Assembly: GCA_900543805.1 (NCBI GenBank)
Contig: UQTE01000001.1
Coordinates: forward strand, 254,600 to 318,599
DNA: 64,000 nucleotides
DNA from: an uncultured Sutterella sp.
GTDB taxonomy: Bacteria > Pseudomonadota > Gammaproteobacteria > Burkholderiales > Burkholderiaceae_F
Direction: 5' to 3'
Made by a program: the position numbers and the translations under genes
Notes under the pieces: model-generated
The model's database searches: none
The model's input: the letters and a program-made list of their open reading frames with translations, nothing else
Told to the model about the DNA's origin: nothing
In this document: positions 9,798-18,754 of the stretch, piece after piece
Layout: each line of letters starts with the position of its first letter
How positions within the stretch are numbered: the first letter of the stretch is position 1

Positions 9798-11240
9798 TCA
9801 GGCGCCGCGTCCGTAAAGCGACTCGAAGATCTTCCGAAGGATCCCGTCGACGTGATGCACGAGCGACGGCTGGGCCGAGGTCGGATTGTCGCGAAGATGC
9901 TCAAATCCGAAGTCGTTTTCCGACAAAAGCTTCTGGAGCTGATCCTTCCATTCGGGCGGGCTTTCCGCGGCGCGCCAGGCGCCGCGTCCGCGGCCGAAGT
10001 GGGCGATCGCGAGGTAGAGAAGCAACGCTTCGAGCGCAAAGCCTTCGATCGCCTTGTCGCTCCAGGTGAGTTCCATCCCTTCCTTGCGGTGGCGCGCATT
10101 GTAGACGGTGGCGGCGCCAAGACCCGAGAGAGCGCCCACAACGGCGCCCACAAGGAGCCCGAATCCCAAGGTCAAGCCCGCCGCGGCGGTGTCGGCGATC
10201 GCACCCGAGGCGGCCCCCGAAGCGGCGCCGATCACGGCCGCCTGACTCTTGTCGACCGTGTAGACGGCGAGGTGCCAGTCGCTCTTCATGCGTCGGATGA
10301 TTTCGCGGTTCACGCCCGTGCCGTGCAGACCGTTCACCGACAAGAGGCGCGTCGTGAGCGCGCAGAAGCTGTCGGCGGCGTCGGCCGACAAAGAAGCCTG
10401 AGCGTCCTTGACGACGTCCGTCTTGTCCTTGAGGAAGCCGAAACGCTGCGCCATCGAGATCGCCTGATCCTTGAGCGAGGGTGTCGGGACGAGTTCGGTC
10501 ATCGTGAGAAGATGCGTCAGGTGATGCGCGATCGCTTCGACGGAACTCGCGTAGACGGCGCGGCGGCCCCGCACCCAGACTTCGCGAAGCGAGGCGTAGG
10601 CGGCGGAAAGCGACTCGGGGAGGGCTTCGCCGATTGCGTCAAAGAGCGCCACCTCCTGCACCCAGCAGCGCGCAAAGGCGTCCATCGGGAGGATCTTGTG
10701 AACGAAGGGATAGGGAGCGAGCGCCTTCTGCCAGGCTTCGATCTCTTCCTTTTCCTTGGCGCGGCTCGGGTCGCCCATCTGGTTCAGAAGCACGATGACG
10801 GGTTTCCCGATCCAGGAGAGAATCTCCATTTCCGCGGGAATGTAGCCCGCGCGGTCGGGACGCTCCGTCACGTTGACGAGATAGAGCACCACGCTCGAGG
10901 TGTCGCGGATGTGACGAACGACGCGCTGATCGAGGAAGAAGGCCTTGTCGGTGAAACGGTCCCAGATTTCACTCAGAAACCATCCGATCGGATTCGAGCG
11001 GCCGCGAAGACGCTCGGCCAGGCGCACGGAGTTGCCGAAGCCCGGGGTGTCCCAAAGAACGAGCTCGCAACCCGCGGGATCGCGCGCGAGCACGTAGTCA
11101 TCCGTCGTTTCGGTGACGTGCGGACGGTCGGCGACCTCTCCCACGTCTCGGGAGAGAAGCGTGCGCGCCAACGTGGTCTTTCCGATGTTGGTGTGACTCA
11201 CGAGGCTCAGGTGTACGCGTAATGGATCGGAGGAAAACAT
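9798..11240 (-). CDS. GTPase with DUF3482 domain
   Basis: The 480-residue protein starts with a small-GTPase-like domain: P-loop SHTNIGKTT (about 15-23, with Ser where the first P-loop Gly usually sits), G3 WDTPGFGNS and a G4-like LLNQMGD. The C-terminal half matches the DUF3482 style, with a Gly/Ala-rich membrane-interacting stretch (AVIGAASGAASGAIAD, then GLTLGFGLLVGAVVGALSGL). The cellular role is unknown; a membrane-associated GTPase is inferred. It lies 27 bases downstream of the DUF2868 gene, its usual partner in betaproteobacteria, and both follow a phosphoethanolamine-transferase-like gene on the same strand. Confidence 0.85.
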   Translation of the reverse strand: MFSSDPLRVHLSLVSHTNIGKTTLARTLLSRDVGEVADRPHVTETTDDYVLARDPAGCELVLWDTPGFGNSVRLAERLRGRSNPIGWFLSEIWDRFTDKAFFLDQRVVRHIRDTSSVVLYLVNVTERPDRAGYIPAEMEILSWIGKPVIVLLNQMGDPSRAKEKEEIEAWQKALAPYPFVHKILPMDAFARCWVQEVALFDAIGEALPESLSAAYASLREVWVRGRRAVYASSVEAIAHHLTHLLTMTELVPTPSLKDQAISMAQRFGFLKDKTDVVKDAQASLSADAADSFCALTTRLLSVNGLHGTGVNREIIRRMKSDWHLAVYTVDKSQAAVIGAASGAASGAIADTAAAGLTLGFGLLVGAVVGALSGLGAATVYNARHRKEGMELTWSDKAIEGFALEALLLYLAIAHFGRGRGAWRAAESPPEWKDQLQKLLSENDFGFEHLRDNPTSAQPSLVHHVDGILRKIFESLYGRGA

Positions 11241-11267
11241 CTGAAAAGAAATGCCGGTGGTTTTCTC

Positions 11268-12614
11268 TTATTGTAGGCGCACGAAGGTGAGCGTCGCATG
11301 ACGCTCGGCGGCGAAGCTTTCCCAGAGGGCCTTTCGCGCGGTGAGACGCTCGGAGTCGGCTCCGAATTGCTTCTCAAGACCCGAGAGATCGACAAGGAGC
11401 GGCAAGTTGCCCTCCCGGCGCTTTGCGACCACTTCGAGCCAGCGCCCGTGGACTTCGTCCTCGGGCGTGGCGATGCCGTCAAAGAGGAGAACCGCGGCCC
11501 CGGTCTCGACCGAGGCGAGGACGTTTTCGGGTTCATCTTTCCAGACGTCGATCGTTCGCCAATGAAGATCGGGTTGCATCAGCAACGTCGCCGTGCGTCG
11601 GCGAAGCGATTCGTCGGCGGGGACGGTCGTGAGGACCGTCGCGCCCGTCAAGGCGGGAGAGACGGATGCCGAATTCTGCGGGCAAGCGGTCGCTTCCGTT
11701 TCCTCCTCGGTCCAGACGAAACTCGTGCGGGCGGCCTTGGCGCGGCGGTCCGCAACGAAGGCGAGAAGAAGCCGGGGAAGAATCACGACGCCCGCGACGA
11801 GTCCCATGAGGCGAAGAAGCCAGGCGGCCGCGTCGGGACTCCCTTCGGGGTTCACGCGAAGATTCATGTCGGCGATCGCCGCGGCGTCCGGGAAGGAAAG
11901 GCCGAAGATTTCGAGCGGAACGAGACCGTAGGTGGCGGCAAAGAGGTTCGCAAGCCACGCCTCGTGGCCCGCAAGCCAGGTGCTTGTCCAGCCGACCGTG
12001 TAGGCGGTGCCGATTCCTCGGAAGGCGAGTCCCGTCAAAAGCCCCGCGCCCAAGGCCGCGGCCGCGAGATGAAAAGCGCGCGCCGCGTCAAAGCGAAGCG
12101 AGGGTGCCAGAAGCGAAAGCCACAGGGGACGCTCCTTGAGCGTCTGCTTTTTCACCGCGGGCATGCGAACCCGCGCTAGGAGTTCCGTGAAGAGACGGCG
12201 TCCCGGCCACTTGGGCGCAAAGCCGAGGAGTCCGGCGACGGCGCCCACGAAGAGGAGAACGTAGAGAACGAGCTGCCAGAAGAGAACAAAAAGGAGCGCG
12301 GGCGACAAAAGGTTCACGACGGCGCCTTCCGACGTGAAGCGGTCGGTGAGAACGCCGAGCAGATAGGCGGCGAAGACCAATATGCCCGTAAAGAGCCCCG
12401 TCGGGAGCGTCGGCATGCGGGAGGGCTTGAGCGAGCGTCGGCTCAAAACGAGCTTCGCCTTTGCGAGGGTCCGATCCTTCGGATCTTTCCCGGCGATGAG
12501 GCGGGCGTCGGCCGCGGCCGACGTTTCGGGGCCGTCGATCTCTTCAGAAGCGCAGGCGGCGATCAGCACGCCCGCTTCTTCGGGCGTCACGGCAAAACGG
12601 AGGGTTTCCTTCAC
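11268..12614 (-). CDS. DUF2868 membrane protein, partner of the GTPase
   Basis: This 448-residue protein resembles the DUF2868 family. After about 60 soluble residues there are hydrophobic segments at roughly 70-90, 105-130, 180-205 and 270-290, with a long loop between the third and fourth. The C-terminal third is soluble and ends in an Asp-rich region (VLLFDGIATPEDEVHGRWLE). Its function is not known. Coupling to the DUF3482 GTPase gene downstream suggests the two form one membrane complex. Its start at 12614 overlaps the stop of the upstream sulfatase-fold gene by four bases (ATGA), indicating translational coupling. Confidence 0.8.
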   Translation of the reverse strand: MKETLRFAVTPEEAGVLIAACASEEIDGPETSAAADARLIAGKDPKDRTLAKAKLVLSRRSLKPSRMPTLPTGLFTGILVFAAYLLGVLTDRFTSEGAVVNLLSPALLFVLFWQLVLYVLLFVGAVAGLLGFAPKWPGRRLFTELLARVRMPAVKKQTLKERPLWLSLLAPSLRFDAARAFHLAAAALGAGLLTGLAFRGIGTAYTVGWTSTWLAGHEAWLANLFAATYGLVPLEIFGLSFPDAAAIADMNLRVNPEGSPDAAAWLLRLMGLVAGVVILPRLLLAFVADRRAKAARTSFVWTEEETEATACPQNSASVSPALTGATVLTTVPADESLRRRTATLLMQPDLHWRTIDVWKDEPENVLASVETGAAVLLFDGIATPEDEVHGRWLEVVAKRREGNLPLLVDLSGLEKQFGADSERLTARKALWESFAAERHATLTFVRLQ

Positions 12615-14221
12615 GACGCATCTCCCAAGGCTTTGCGGATGACGGTGTTTTCGGGCGTCTCCCAGTGGTAAGAAGGATCCACGATCGAATCCGTCGGATC
12701 CTCACCCTTCCATTCAATCCCCGCAAGATCGAGCAGGAGAGGCGCCGTCCAGTCGGTGCGGAAGTTTTCCGACGCGGCCTTGCGGTCCGCGGCCGGACGC
12801 TCCCAGAGGAGCGCGGGAATGCGGTAACCGCTCGGCAGGTTCGCCGCATGACCCGTACGGTCGGCGAGGTCGCCGATTTCCTGCCCGTGGTCCGACAGGT
12901 AGAACCACGTGACGGGACCGGACTTGGCCGCCGTCATCTTGAGGGTCTCCGCGAGAATGTGGTCGTGGTAGCGCATGGTGCGGTCGTAGTCTTCGCGCGT
13001 TTCGATCGTGAGGAAGGACCGTCCCTTTTCTTCGAGACGCTGCTCGACCGGATTGTCGGGCGTCCAGACTTCCGGATAGTCTTCCGGAGCGCGCAGACGG
13101 TAGTGCGGATGCGCACCGATGAGATGCACGATGACGAGATGCTTTTCCGCGGGTTCGGCGAGCGCTTCGCGAAGCGGCTCGATCACCTTCTCGTCGAGCG
13201 ACACCGAGGAGCGGCCGCCCAATTTGTTGAGAAAGAGGCTTCGGTCGGCGAGCGACGCGAACTGCTGACGGATCGCTACGTCTTCCTGATTGCTGATCCA
13301 GGTGATGCGGTAGCCCGCCGCGCGAAAGAGCGGCAGGAGTAGATTTTCCTTCGGGCCTTTTTCCGTTGCGGCGAAGGTGAACATGTCCTCAAACGACGCG
13401 ACGGTGCTCGACGACACGGCCCAGGCGTTCTCGAAGACTTCCAGGGGCGGCGTGAGCGTTTGGGAGAGTCCGCGCAGTTCCGGCGTCGTGTCGAGTTCAT
13501 AACCGTAGAGCGACCAGGCCTTCGGGTTGACGCTCTCGCCGATCACCCAGACGATCGTGCGGGGACCCGCGTCGGCCTTCGTGAGAAGCGCCTGGCCGCG
13601 GGCCAACAGCGCGTCGCGCGAAGTGAGGGTCTTCGCCCAGTTCGCCTTCACTTCCTCGACGTCCGCCGCCCAGCCCGGCCAGTAGAGAATCGGCGAGAAG
13701 CGCCGCCACGGGCGCACGCTGTAGGCGACGGCCGAGACAATGACGAGAAAGACGACGAGCGTGCCCGCCGCCCAACGAGAGACTTGGCGTTCACCCGCGC
13801 GCAGTTTCGCGATGAGGCGAAGCGAGAGGAGAATCAGGAAAACGACGGGTACGGTCCAGAGAAGAATCCCGCCCCAGTCGTTTTGGAGAAATTCGAGTCC
13901 TTCCGAAGACGTGGTGTTCGCGACCGATTCTAAGACGTAGGACGAGCCCGGGTCGGTCTCGTAGGTGTGAAGAAGGTAGCCCCGCACGCCGATGTCGAGG
14001 AAGGAGACCGTCAGTCCGATCCAAGCGAGCGCCTTTGCGGCGAAACGGGGTTTCCCGTCGGGAATCCGAAGGAGCAACAGAAGAACGAAGGGAAAGGTGA
14101 GCCCCCAGATCTGCAGGGCGCGCCGCCAGGAAAATGCGGCGAGCGCGAGAAGAAGCGTTGCGAAGAGGATAACCGCCGCCGTGCGGTAGACGTTGCGGTC
14201 GGTCGTGAAGAACCGGAACAT
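12611..14221 (-). CDS. Phosphoethanolamine transferase-like, sulfatase-fold membrane protein
   Basis: The 536-residue protein has about five N-terminal transmembrane segments, then a periplasmic sulfatase-fold domain. Family marks are VWVIGESVNPKAWSLYGYE, aligning with the GET/GES nucleophile motif of EptA/CptA-type enzymes, and IVHLIGAHPHYRLR and YLSDHGQEIGD with the metal-binding His and Asp. Such enzymes move phosphoethanolamine from phosphatidylethanolamine to lipid A, core sugars or other acceptors. Here Ser (in GES) sits at the likely nucleophile position. The acceptor cannot be read from sequence. It is encoded upstream of, and coupled to, the DUF2868/DUF3482 pair, and follows thiE by 12 bases. 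Confidence 0.82.
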   Translation of the reverse strand: MFRFFTTDRNVYRTAAVILFATLLLALAAFSWRRALQIWGLTFPFVLLLLLRIPDGKPRFAAKALAWIGLTVSFLDIGVRGYLLHTYETDPGSSYVLESVANTTSSEGLEFLQNDWGGILLWTVPVVFLILLSLRLIAKLRAGERQVSRWAAGTLVVFLVIVSAVAYSVRPWRRFSPILYWPGWAADVEEVKANWAKTLTSRDALLARGQALLTKADAGPRTIVWVIGESVNPKAWSLYGYELDTTPELRGLSQTLTPPLEVFENAWAVSSSTVASFEDMFTFAATEKGPKENLLLPLFRAAGYRITWISNQEDVAIRQQFASLADRSLFLNKLGGRSSVSLDEKVIEPLREALAEPAEKHLVIVHLIGAHPHYRLRAPEDYPEVWTPDNPVEQRLEEKGRSFLTIETREDYDRTMRYHDHILAETLKMTAAKSGPVTWFYLSDHGQEIGDLADRTGHAANLPSGYRIPALLWERPAADRKAASENFRTDWTAPLLLDLAGIEWKGEDPTDSIVDPSYHWETPENTVIRKALGDAS

Positions 14222-14233
14222 GAATGGTCCACC

Positions 14234-14860
14234 TCAGAAAATCGGACGCCGGGACAGCAGGGTGCGGGCGGCCGCTTCCGGGTCGGATTGGCCGCAAACG
14301 GCGGACACGACGGCGATTCCGGCGACGCCCGTTTCATAAACGGAGCGGGCGTTCCCTTCGTGGATGCCGCCGATCGCGACCGCGGGGACCGGGGCGTGCT
14401 GAAGAAGCGAACGAAGTCCGTCGAGTCCCACGACGGGGGCCGCGTCCTTTTTGGTTCCAGTCGGGAAAACGGGGCCGATCCCGATGTGATCCGTCGCGGG
14501 CGAAAGGCTCGACAGTTCACCTATATTCGAGATCGATTGTCCCACGAATGCGTCGGGACCGACGATGAGCCGGCAATCTTCGGGCGACAGATCCTTTTGT
14601 CCGACGTGTACGCCCGCGGCGCCGACCGCGCGGGCGACGTCCGCGTGGTCGTTGATGATGAGCGGGACGGATGCGGGCATGACGCGAAGGAGCTCCCTCG
14701 CACACTCGGCAATCGCGCGTTTTTTCCAGTTGGGGGCGCGCAGCTGCACGACGGTGACGCCGCCGTGGAGGGCGGCGAGCGTCGTCGCGATCATTCCCTC
14801 GGCCCCGCCGCAGAGGTCGGGGTCGAGCACCAGGTAGAGGGTCAGGTCGAGCGCTCTCAT
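14234..14860 (-). CDS. thiE: Thiamine-phosphate synthase ThiE
   Basis: This 208-residue TIM-barrel enzyme joins HMP-pyrophosphate and thiazole phosphate to give thiamine phosphate. It shows TVVQLRAPNWKKR (pyrophosphate-binding Arg and Lys), INDHADVARAVGAAGVHVGQKDL, IGIGPVFPTGTKKDA and AIGGIHEGNA, all typical. The ATG at 14860 overlaps the thiM stop (ATGA), so translation is coupled. A longer open frame continues into thiM but is only the shadow of that gene. No other thiamine synthesis genes are in the window, so ThiM-ThiE may serve salvage. Confidence 0.93.
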   Translation of the reverse strand: MRALDLTLYLVLDPDLCGGAEGMIATTLAALHGGVTVVQLRAPNWKKRAIAECARELLRVMPASVPLIINDHADVARAVGAAGVHVGQKDLSPEDCRLIVGPDAFVGQSISNIGELSSLSPATDHIGIGPVFPTGTKKDAAPVVGLDGLRSLLQHAPVPAVAIGGIHEGNARSVYETGVAGIAVVSAVCGQSDPEAAARTLLSRRPIF

Positions 14861-15633
14861 GCCTTCCTTCCCGTGAGATAGAGACCGTCGATGTAGTGAA
14901 CGTGAAAACTCCCCGGCGCCTCGGCGTGTTTGGCAGCGTACTCCGCCGCACGTTTGGCGAGCGTGGACGCGGCGGCCGCCGCCGCAACCCGGTCCGGCGT
15001 CACCGCGGCGAAGGCCGCGACCAAGGCCGAGAGCGAACACCCGGTGCCGACGACGAGCGTCGCCATTTCATGGCCGCCCGAGATCGAAACCGTGCGTTCG
15101 CCGTCCGTCACGTAGTCCGTTTCGCCCGTGACGTGCACGACGGTCGGAACGGTGCGCGCGAGAAGTTGCGCGGCTTCGAGCGCCGAGTCGGATGAGTCGC
15201 AGCTGTCGACTCCTTTTCCGGACGAGGAAAAGCCCGCAAGCGCACGGATTTCGCTGGCATTCCCTCGGATGACGGTCGGGCGCTTTGCGACGAACGATCG
15301 GATGACCTCGTCGCGCCAGGGAATGCCGCCCGCCGCCACGGGATCGAGCACCCAGGGCGTCTGTTTTTCGTTGGCGGCGTCCGCGGCGAGGTTCATCGCG
15401 CGGATACGTTCGGCCGTAGGCGTGCCGATGTTGATCAAAAGACCGTCGGCGATTCCGGCGAAGGTGCCCGATTCCTCCGGCGCCACGACCATGGCGGGGG
15501 AGGCGCCGGCCGCGAGCAAGACGTCCGCCGTGATTTCCTGCACGACGTCGTTCGTGAGGACATGCACGAGCGGGCGGTTCGCACGGAGTTTTTCCAAAAG
15601 TTCGGAGAATTCGGATTCGGGAAAGTCGATCAT
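14857..15633 (-). CDS. thiM: Hydroxyethylthiazole kinase ThiM
   Basis: ThiM phosphorylates 4-methyl-5-(2-hydroxyethyl)thiazole, a salvage step feeding ThiE. From the ATG at 15633 the product is 258 residues and begins MIDFPESEFSELLEKLRANR, matching the usual ThiM length. Motifs include PLVHVLTNDV, GASPAMVVAPEE, LLINIGTPT, WVLDPVAAGG and the anion-hole region VVGTGCSLSALVAAFAA. An upstream GTG at 15717 keeps the frame open but would add atypical residues. No strong ribosome binding site and no TPP riboswitch were seen in the short leader shared divergently with lgt. Confidence 0.93.
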   Translation of the reverse strand: MIDFPESEFSELLEKLRANRPLVHVLTNDVVQEITADVLLAAGASPAMVVAPEESGTFAGIADGLLINIGTPTAERIRAMNLAADAANEKQTPWVLDPVAAGGIPWRDEVIRSFVAKRPTVIRGNASEIRALAGFSSSGKGVDSCDSSDSALEAAQLLARTVPTVVHVTGETDYVTDGERTVSISGGHEMATLVVGTGCSLSALVAAFAAVTPDRVAAAAAASTLAKRAAEYAAKHAEAPGSFHVHYIDGLYLTGRKA

Positions 15634-15764
15634 GGCGCAAAGAGGTCCCTCGGGGTCTCCGGGGGCGATTCGTATGAAGAGAAGGAGATAGTAGCAGTCC
15701 CGAAAAGCGTCGGGCACTTCCTTTGGCTAGAATGTTTCCTTCGATTCGTTACCGCCAGACCGAC

Positions 15765-16541
15765 ATGCTTGTTCATCCGCAGTTCGACCCCGTCGTTTTT
15801 ACTCTCGGTCCTCTTTCCGTGCGTTGGTACGGCGTAATGTATCTTTTGGGCTTCGCCGCTTTCTGGTGCCTAGGACGCCTGCGCGCCAAGGAAGCCTGGC
15901 GCGGGATCACGCCCGAGGACGTGGAGGATCTGCTCTTTTACGGGGTCTTCGGCGTGGTGTTGGGCGGACGGCTCGGCTACTGCCTCTTTTATCAGCCGGG
16001 CTACTACCTTTCGCATCCGGGCGAAATCTTTGCGCTCTGGCACGGCGGGATGAGCGCGCACGGGGGCCTTCTCGGCGTCATCCTCGTGATGATTCTTTTT
16101 GCCTGGCGAAAGAAAAAGTCGCTCTTCACGGTCTCGGACTTCGTGGCGCCGCTCGTGCCGCTCGGTCTCATGGCGGGCCGCATCGGAAATTTCATCAACG
16201 GAGAGCTTTGGGGGCGTCCCGCTTCCCCCGATCTTCCCTGGGCGATGGTCTTCCCTCAGGCGGCCGACGGCATCGCCCGTCACCCTTCGCAGCTCTATGA
16301 AGCCCTGGGCGAAGGCCTTATTCTCTTTCTTATGCTCTACGTCGTCTCCCGCAAGCCGACGAAGCCCGGCTTCGTATCGGGACTCTTCTGTCTGGGGTAT
16401 GGCGTAGCGCGTTTCATCGTCGAATTTTTCCGCGAACCCGACGCCTTTTTGGGGCTTCAGGCGCTTTCCCTCTCGCAGGGACAGTGGCTCACGATTCCCG
16501 TCATTTTGTTGGGCGCGTTTTTGGTTTGGAGAGCACGCTGA
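15765..16541 (+). CDS. lgt: Prolipoprotein diacylglyceryl transferase Lgt
   Basis: Lgt transfers diacylglycerol from phosphatidylglycerol to the lipobox Cys of prolipoproteins at the inner membrane. The ATG at 15765 gives [23 protein letters not shown], the standard betaproteobacterial start, and 258 residues. Conserved motifs are [39 protein letters not shown] (Lgt signature) and [16 protein letters not shown]. Several hydrophobic helices span the protein. It is divergent from thiM. A GT25 glycosyltransferase gene starts at the base right after the lgt stop, so the two are co-transcribed. Confidence 0.96.
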   Translation: MLVHPQFDPVVFTLGPLSVRWYGVMYLLGFAAFWCLGRLRAKEAWRGITPEDVEDLLFYGVFGVVLGGRLGYCLFYQPGYYLSHPGEIFALWHGGMSAHGGLLGVILVMILFAWRKKKSLFTVSDFVAPLVPLGLMAGRIGNFINGELWGRPASPDLPWAMVFPQAADGIARHPSQLYEALGEGLILFLMLYVVSRKPTKPGFVSGLFCLGYGVARFIVEFFREPDAFLGLQALSLSQGQWLTIPVILLGAFLVWRAR

Positions 16542-17303
16542 ATGTTTCGTTGCGTCATCAATCTGGATTCCTCCATTGACCGCTGGCACAGCATCAAGTC
16601 GCAGTTCGACGCTTTTGGGCTCGAAGTCGAGCGCATTTCGGGAGTGTTGGGAAAGGCCTTGACGCCGGAAGAAACGGCGGCGGTCCTGAAACCCATTGAA
16701 TTCGGCTACGTCTACCCTCTGCAACCCTCTGAAATAGGATGTTTTCTGAGTCACCGCAAGGCCTGGGAGGCCTTCCTGGCGTCGGGGGAAAAATGGGGTA
16801 TGGTACTCGAGGACGACGCACGCCTCGCCAAGGAATTTCCCGAAATTTTCGCCAAAGAAGACTGGATTCCCGAGGATGTGGACTGTCTGAAGGTGGGAAG
16901 TAGCGGCCTGTCGGTGAAGGTTCGGGACATCCGCAAGATTGCCGGCATCGGTACGATTTTCCGACAGGTTCGCCCGACGCCCTTCAATACGGCCTGCTAC
17001 CTCCTCTCTGCGTCCGCCGCACGGGATTTGCTCGCCATGACGACGCGCTTTAATTGTCCTGTCGACTACATGCTCTTTTCGCCGTGGTTCGACTTCGTGC
17101 ATACGCACAAGGTCTATCGGCTTGATCCGCAGCTTGTGCGAACGGTGGGAGCGCCTTCGGACATCGGTCTCAGAAAATCGAAACGCTTCAGCCGTCCCTG
17201 GCGGCATCAGTTGAATCCACTTCGGTGGTGGCGTCAGATCTGCATTTCGTACGAGAAGAGAAACGGCACCCCCTATCGGATGAAGGACGGAACATTCGAA
17301 TGA
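16542..17303 (+). CDS. Glycosyltransferase family 25 (LPS-type)
   Basis: The 253-residue protein fits the GT25 family used in LPS/LOS outer-core synthesis. Family marks are the N-terminal INLDSSIDRW, then EIGCFLSHRKAWEAFLASGE and the acidic VLEDDARL (donor/metal-binding region), followed by the C-terminal CPVDYMLFSPWFDF stretch. Sugar and acceptor cannot be told from sequence; galactosyltransfer is common in the family. It directly follows lgt (TGAATG junction), an unusual partner with no pathway link, suggesting insertion of a glycan gene behind a housekeeping gene. Base composition is near that of its neighbours. A 13-bp terminator follows at once. Confidence 0.88.
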   Translation: MFRCVINLDSSIDRWHSIKSQFDAFGLEVERISGVLGKALTPEETAAVLKPIEFGYVYPLQPSEIGCFLSHRKAWEAFLASGEKWGMVLEDDARLAKEFPEIFAKEDWIPEDVDCLKVGSSGLSVKVRDIRKIAGIGTIFRQVRPTPFNTACYLLSASAARDLLAMTTRFNCPVDYMLFSPWFDFVHTHKVYRLDPQLVRTVGAPSDIGLRKSKRFSRPWRHQLNPLRWWRQICISYEKRNGTPYRMKDGTFE

Positions 17304-17335
17304 GAAAAGGCGCGGCAATGCCGCGCCTTTTCTTC
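17304..17335. terminator. Strong bidirectional terminator after GT25
   Basis: GAAAAGGCGCGGC (17304-17316) and GCCGCGCCTTTTC (17320-17332) are perfect 13-base arms around an AAT loop, with A- and T-runs on the two sides. It lies between the converging GT25 and TauE/SafE genes. Confidence 0.9.
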
Positions 17336-17354
17336 CTAATAAATTCACTCCCGA

Positions 17355-18170
17355 TCAGGCCGCCATGATCGCCCGATAGAGCATGTAGGATGCGAGCACG
17401 TAGAGAAGCGAGGCGAAGATGCGCTTCAAGGGCTTCGTGTCGATGGAGTGCGCTACCTTCGCGCCGATCGGAGCGGTGAAGATGCTCATGACGGCGACCG
17501 AAAAGAGGGCGGGAAGGTGAATGTAACCGAGCGTGTAGGGGAATCCGGGAAGAGTGGGTTCGGCCCAACCGCTCACGATGTAGCCGATCGTGCCCGCAAA
17601 GGCGATCGGAAAGCCGAGCGCGGAAGAGGTGCCGATGGCCTTGTGCATCGGAACGTTGCAGTAGGTGAGGAAGGGCACCGAAATGAAGCCGCCGCCCGCA
17701 CCGACCAAAGCTGAAATGGTACCGATCGCGGTACCTGCGCCGACCATGCCGGCCGTGCCGGGAAGACCGCGCGATGCGGCTACCTTCTTTGCAAAGAACA
17801 TCTTCGTTGCGGAATAGCCGACGAACCCCGCAAAGATGAGCGCCACCCAGAAGGTCGAGAGATAGCCCGTGATTTGTGCGCCGAGAATACCGCCCAGGAG
17901 AATGCCGGGGGCGATGGCGGCGACCACCTTCCAGAGGACTGCGCCGCGGGAAGCATGAGCCCGGACGGAGGAGAGCGACGTGAAGAGGATCGTCCCCATG
18001 GAGGTCGCGATCGCCACATGCACGATGTGTTCGGTCGGAATGTCCGCGTAGGAGAGAAGAAGCGTCAAGAAGGGCGTCAGAACCATGCCGCCGCCGATGC
18101 CGAGAAGACCGGCGAGAAAACCCGTGCAGCAGCCGAGTGCGGCCAGGGAGAAAACAATCCAGAGCTCCAT
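17355..18170 (-). CDS. TauE/SafE family membrane permease
   Basis: This 271-residue polytopic protein has about eight hydrophobic segments in two homologous halves. Each half opens with the family's glycine-rich motif: GFLAGLLGIGGGMVLTPFL near residue 20 and ALVGAGGGFISVPFLTY near residue 150. Members move sulfite, sulfoacetate, taurine-derived anions or other organic anions across the inner membrane; the substrate here is not evident and the neighbours give no hint. The EVE-domain gene lies 29 bases upstream on the same strand, so they may share a transcript from the 6S/zapA side or from a local promoter. Confidence 0.9.
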   Translation of the reverse strand: MELWIVFSLAALGCCTGFLAGLLGIGGGMVLTPFLTLLLSYADIPTEHIVHVAIATSMGTILFTSLSSVRAHASRGAVLWKVVAAIAPGILLGGILGAQITGYLSTFWVALIFAGFVGYSATKMFFAKKVAASRGLPGTAGMVGAGTAIGTISALVGAGGGFISVPFLTYCNVPMHKAIGTSSALGFPIAFAGTIGYIVSGWAEPTLPGFPYTLGYIHLPALFSVAVMSIFTAPIGAKVAHSIDTKPLKRIFASLLYVLASYMLYRAIMAA

Positions 18171-18199
18171 GATGTGCGGACTCCCAAGGGATGAATCAA

Positions 18200-18703
18200 T
18201 CAGTGAAAGAGGGTTTTGAGAATATGCGCGAAGTCGTCCCGCTCAACCGGCGTGATGGAGAGGCGGTTGCCCCGCTGCAGAATGCGAAGATTGGCGAGTG
18301 CCGGGTCGTTGCGAAGCGCCTTGATCGGGATGACGGAGCATTTGGCGAGGGCCTTCACGTCGATCGTGAGCCACCGGGGATTCTCTTTGGGGCTCTTCGG
18401 ATCGAAGTAGTCGCTTTGGGGATCGAACTGCAGCTCGTCGGGATACGGAGCGGAAGCAATTTCCGCCGCGCCTACGATGCCGGGTTCGGCGCAACTCGAG
18501 TGATAAAAGAGCACGGCGTCGCCCACTTCCATGTCGTCTCGGATGAAGTTTCTCGCCTGATAGTTGCGGATGCCGAACCACGAAACTGTTTGGTTCGGAG
18601 CCGAGAGCGCGTCGTCGATGGAGCATTCTCCGGGTTCGGACTTCATCAGCCAAAAACGGCGTGCGTTCAGAAGACGCTCAAGAAGGTCGGGCGAGAGAGA
18701 CAT
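18200..18703 (-). CDS. EVE domain protein
   Basis: The 167-residue protein is a stand-alone EVE domain, a PUA-like fold that may bind modified bases in RNA or DNA. It shows RRFWLMKSEPGECSIDDA at the start, then SWFGIRNYQARNFIRD and VGDAVLFYHSSCAEPGIVG, and GNRLSITPVERDDF near the end. The exact ligand is unknown. In many betaproteobacteria this gene lies next to zapA and the 6S RNA, as here, with ssrS between zapA and this gene on the same strand. A terminator separates it from 6S RNA. Confidence 0.9.
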   Translation of the reverse strand: MSLSPDLLERLLNARRFWLMKSEPGECSIDDALSAPNQTVSWFGIRNYQARNFIRDDMEVGDAVLFYHSSCAEPGIVGAAEIASAPYPDELQFDPQSDYFDPKSPKENPRWLTIDVKALAKCSVIPIKALRNDPALANLRILQRGNRLSITPVERDDFAHILKTLFH

Positions 18704-18711
18704 GAGTGCGC

Positions 18712-18746
18712 CTCAAAAGAAAAAAGGGCAACCGTGGTTGCCCTTC
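18712..18746 (-). terminator. Terminator downstream of 6S RNA
   Basis: AAGGGCAACC (18724-18733) and GGTTGCCCTT (18736-18745) form a 10-bp stem with a two-base apex. Read on the minus strand, it is followed by a TTTTTTCTTTT tract. Confidence 0.85.
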
Positions 18747-18754
18747 AAGAAAAG

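Noticed and set aside
15634..15764. TPP riboswitch before thiM
   Set aside because: The leader is short and lacks the conserved CTGAGA and GACC-type boxes of the thi element on the minus strand.
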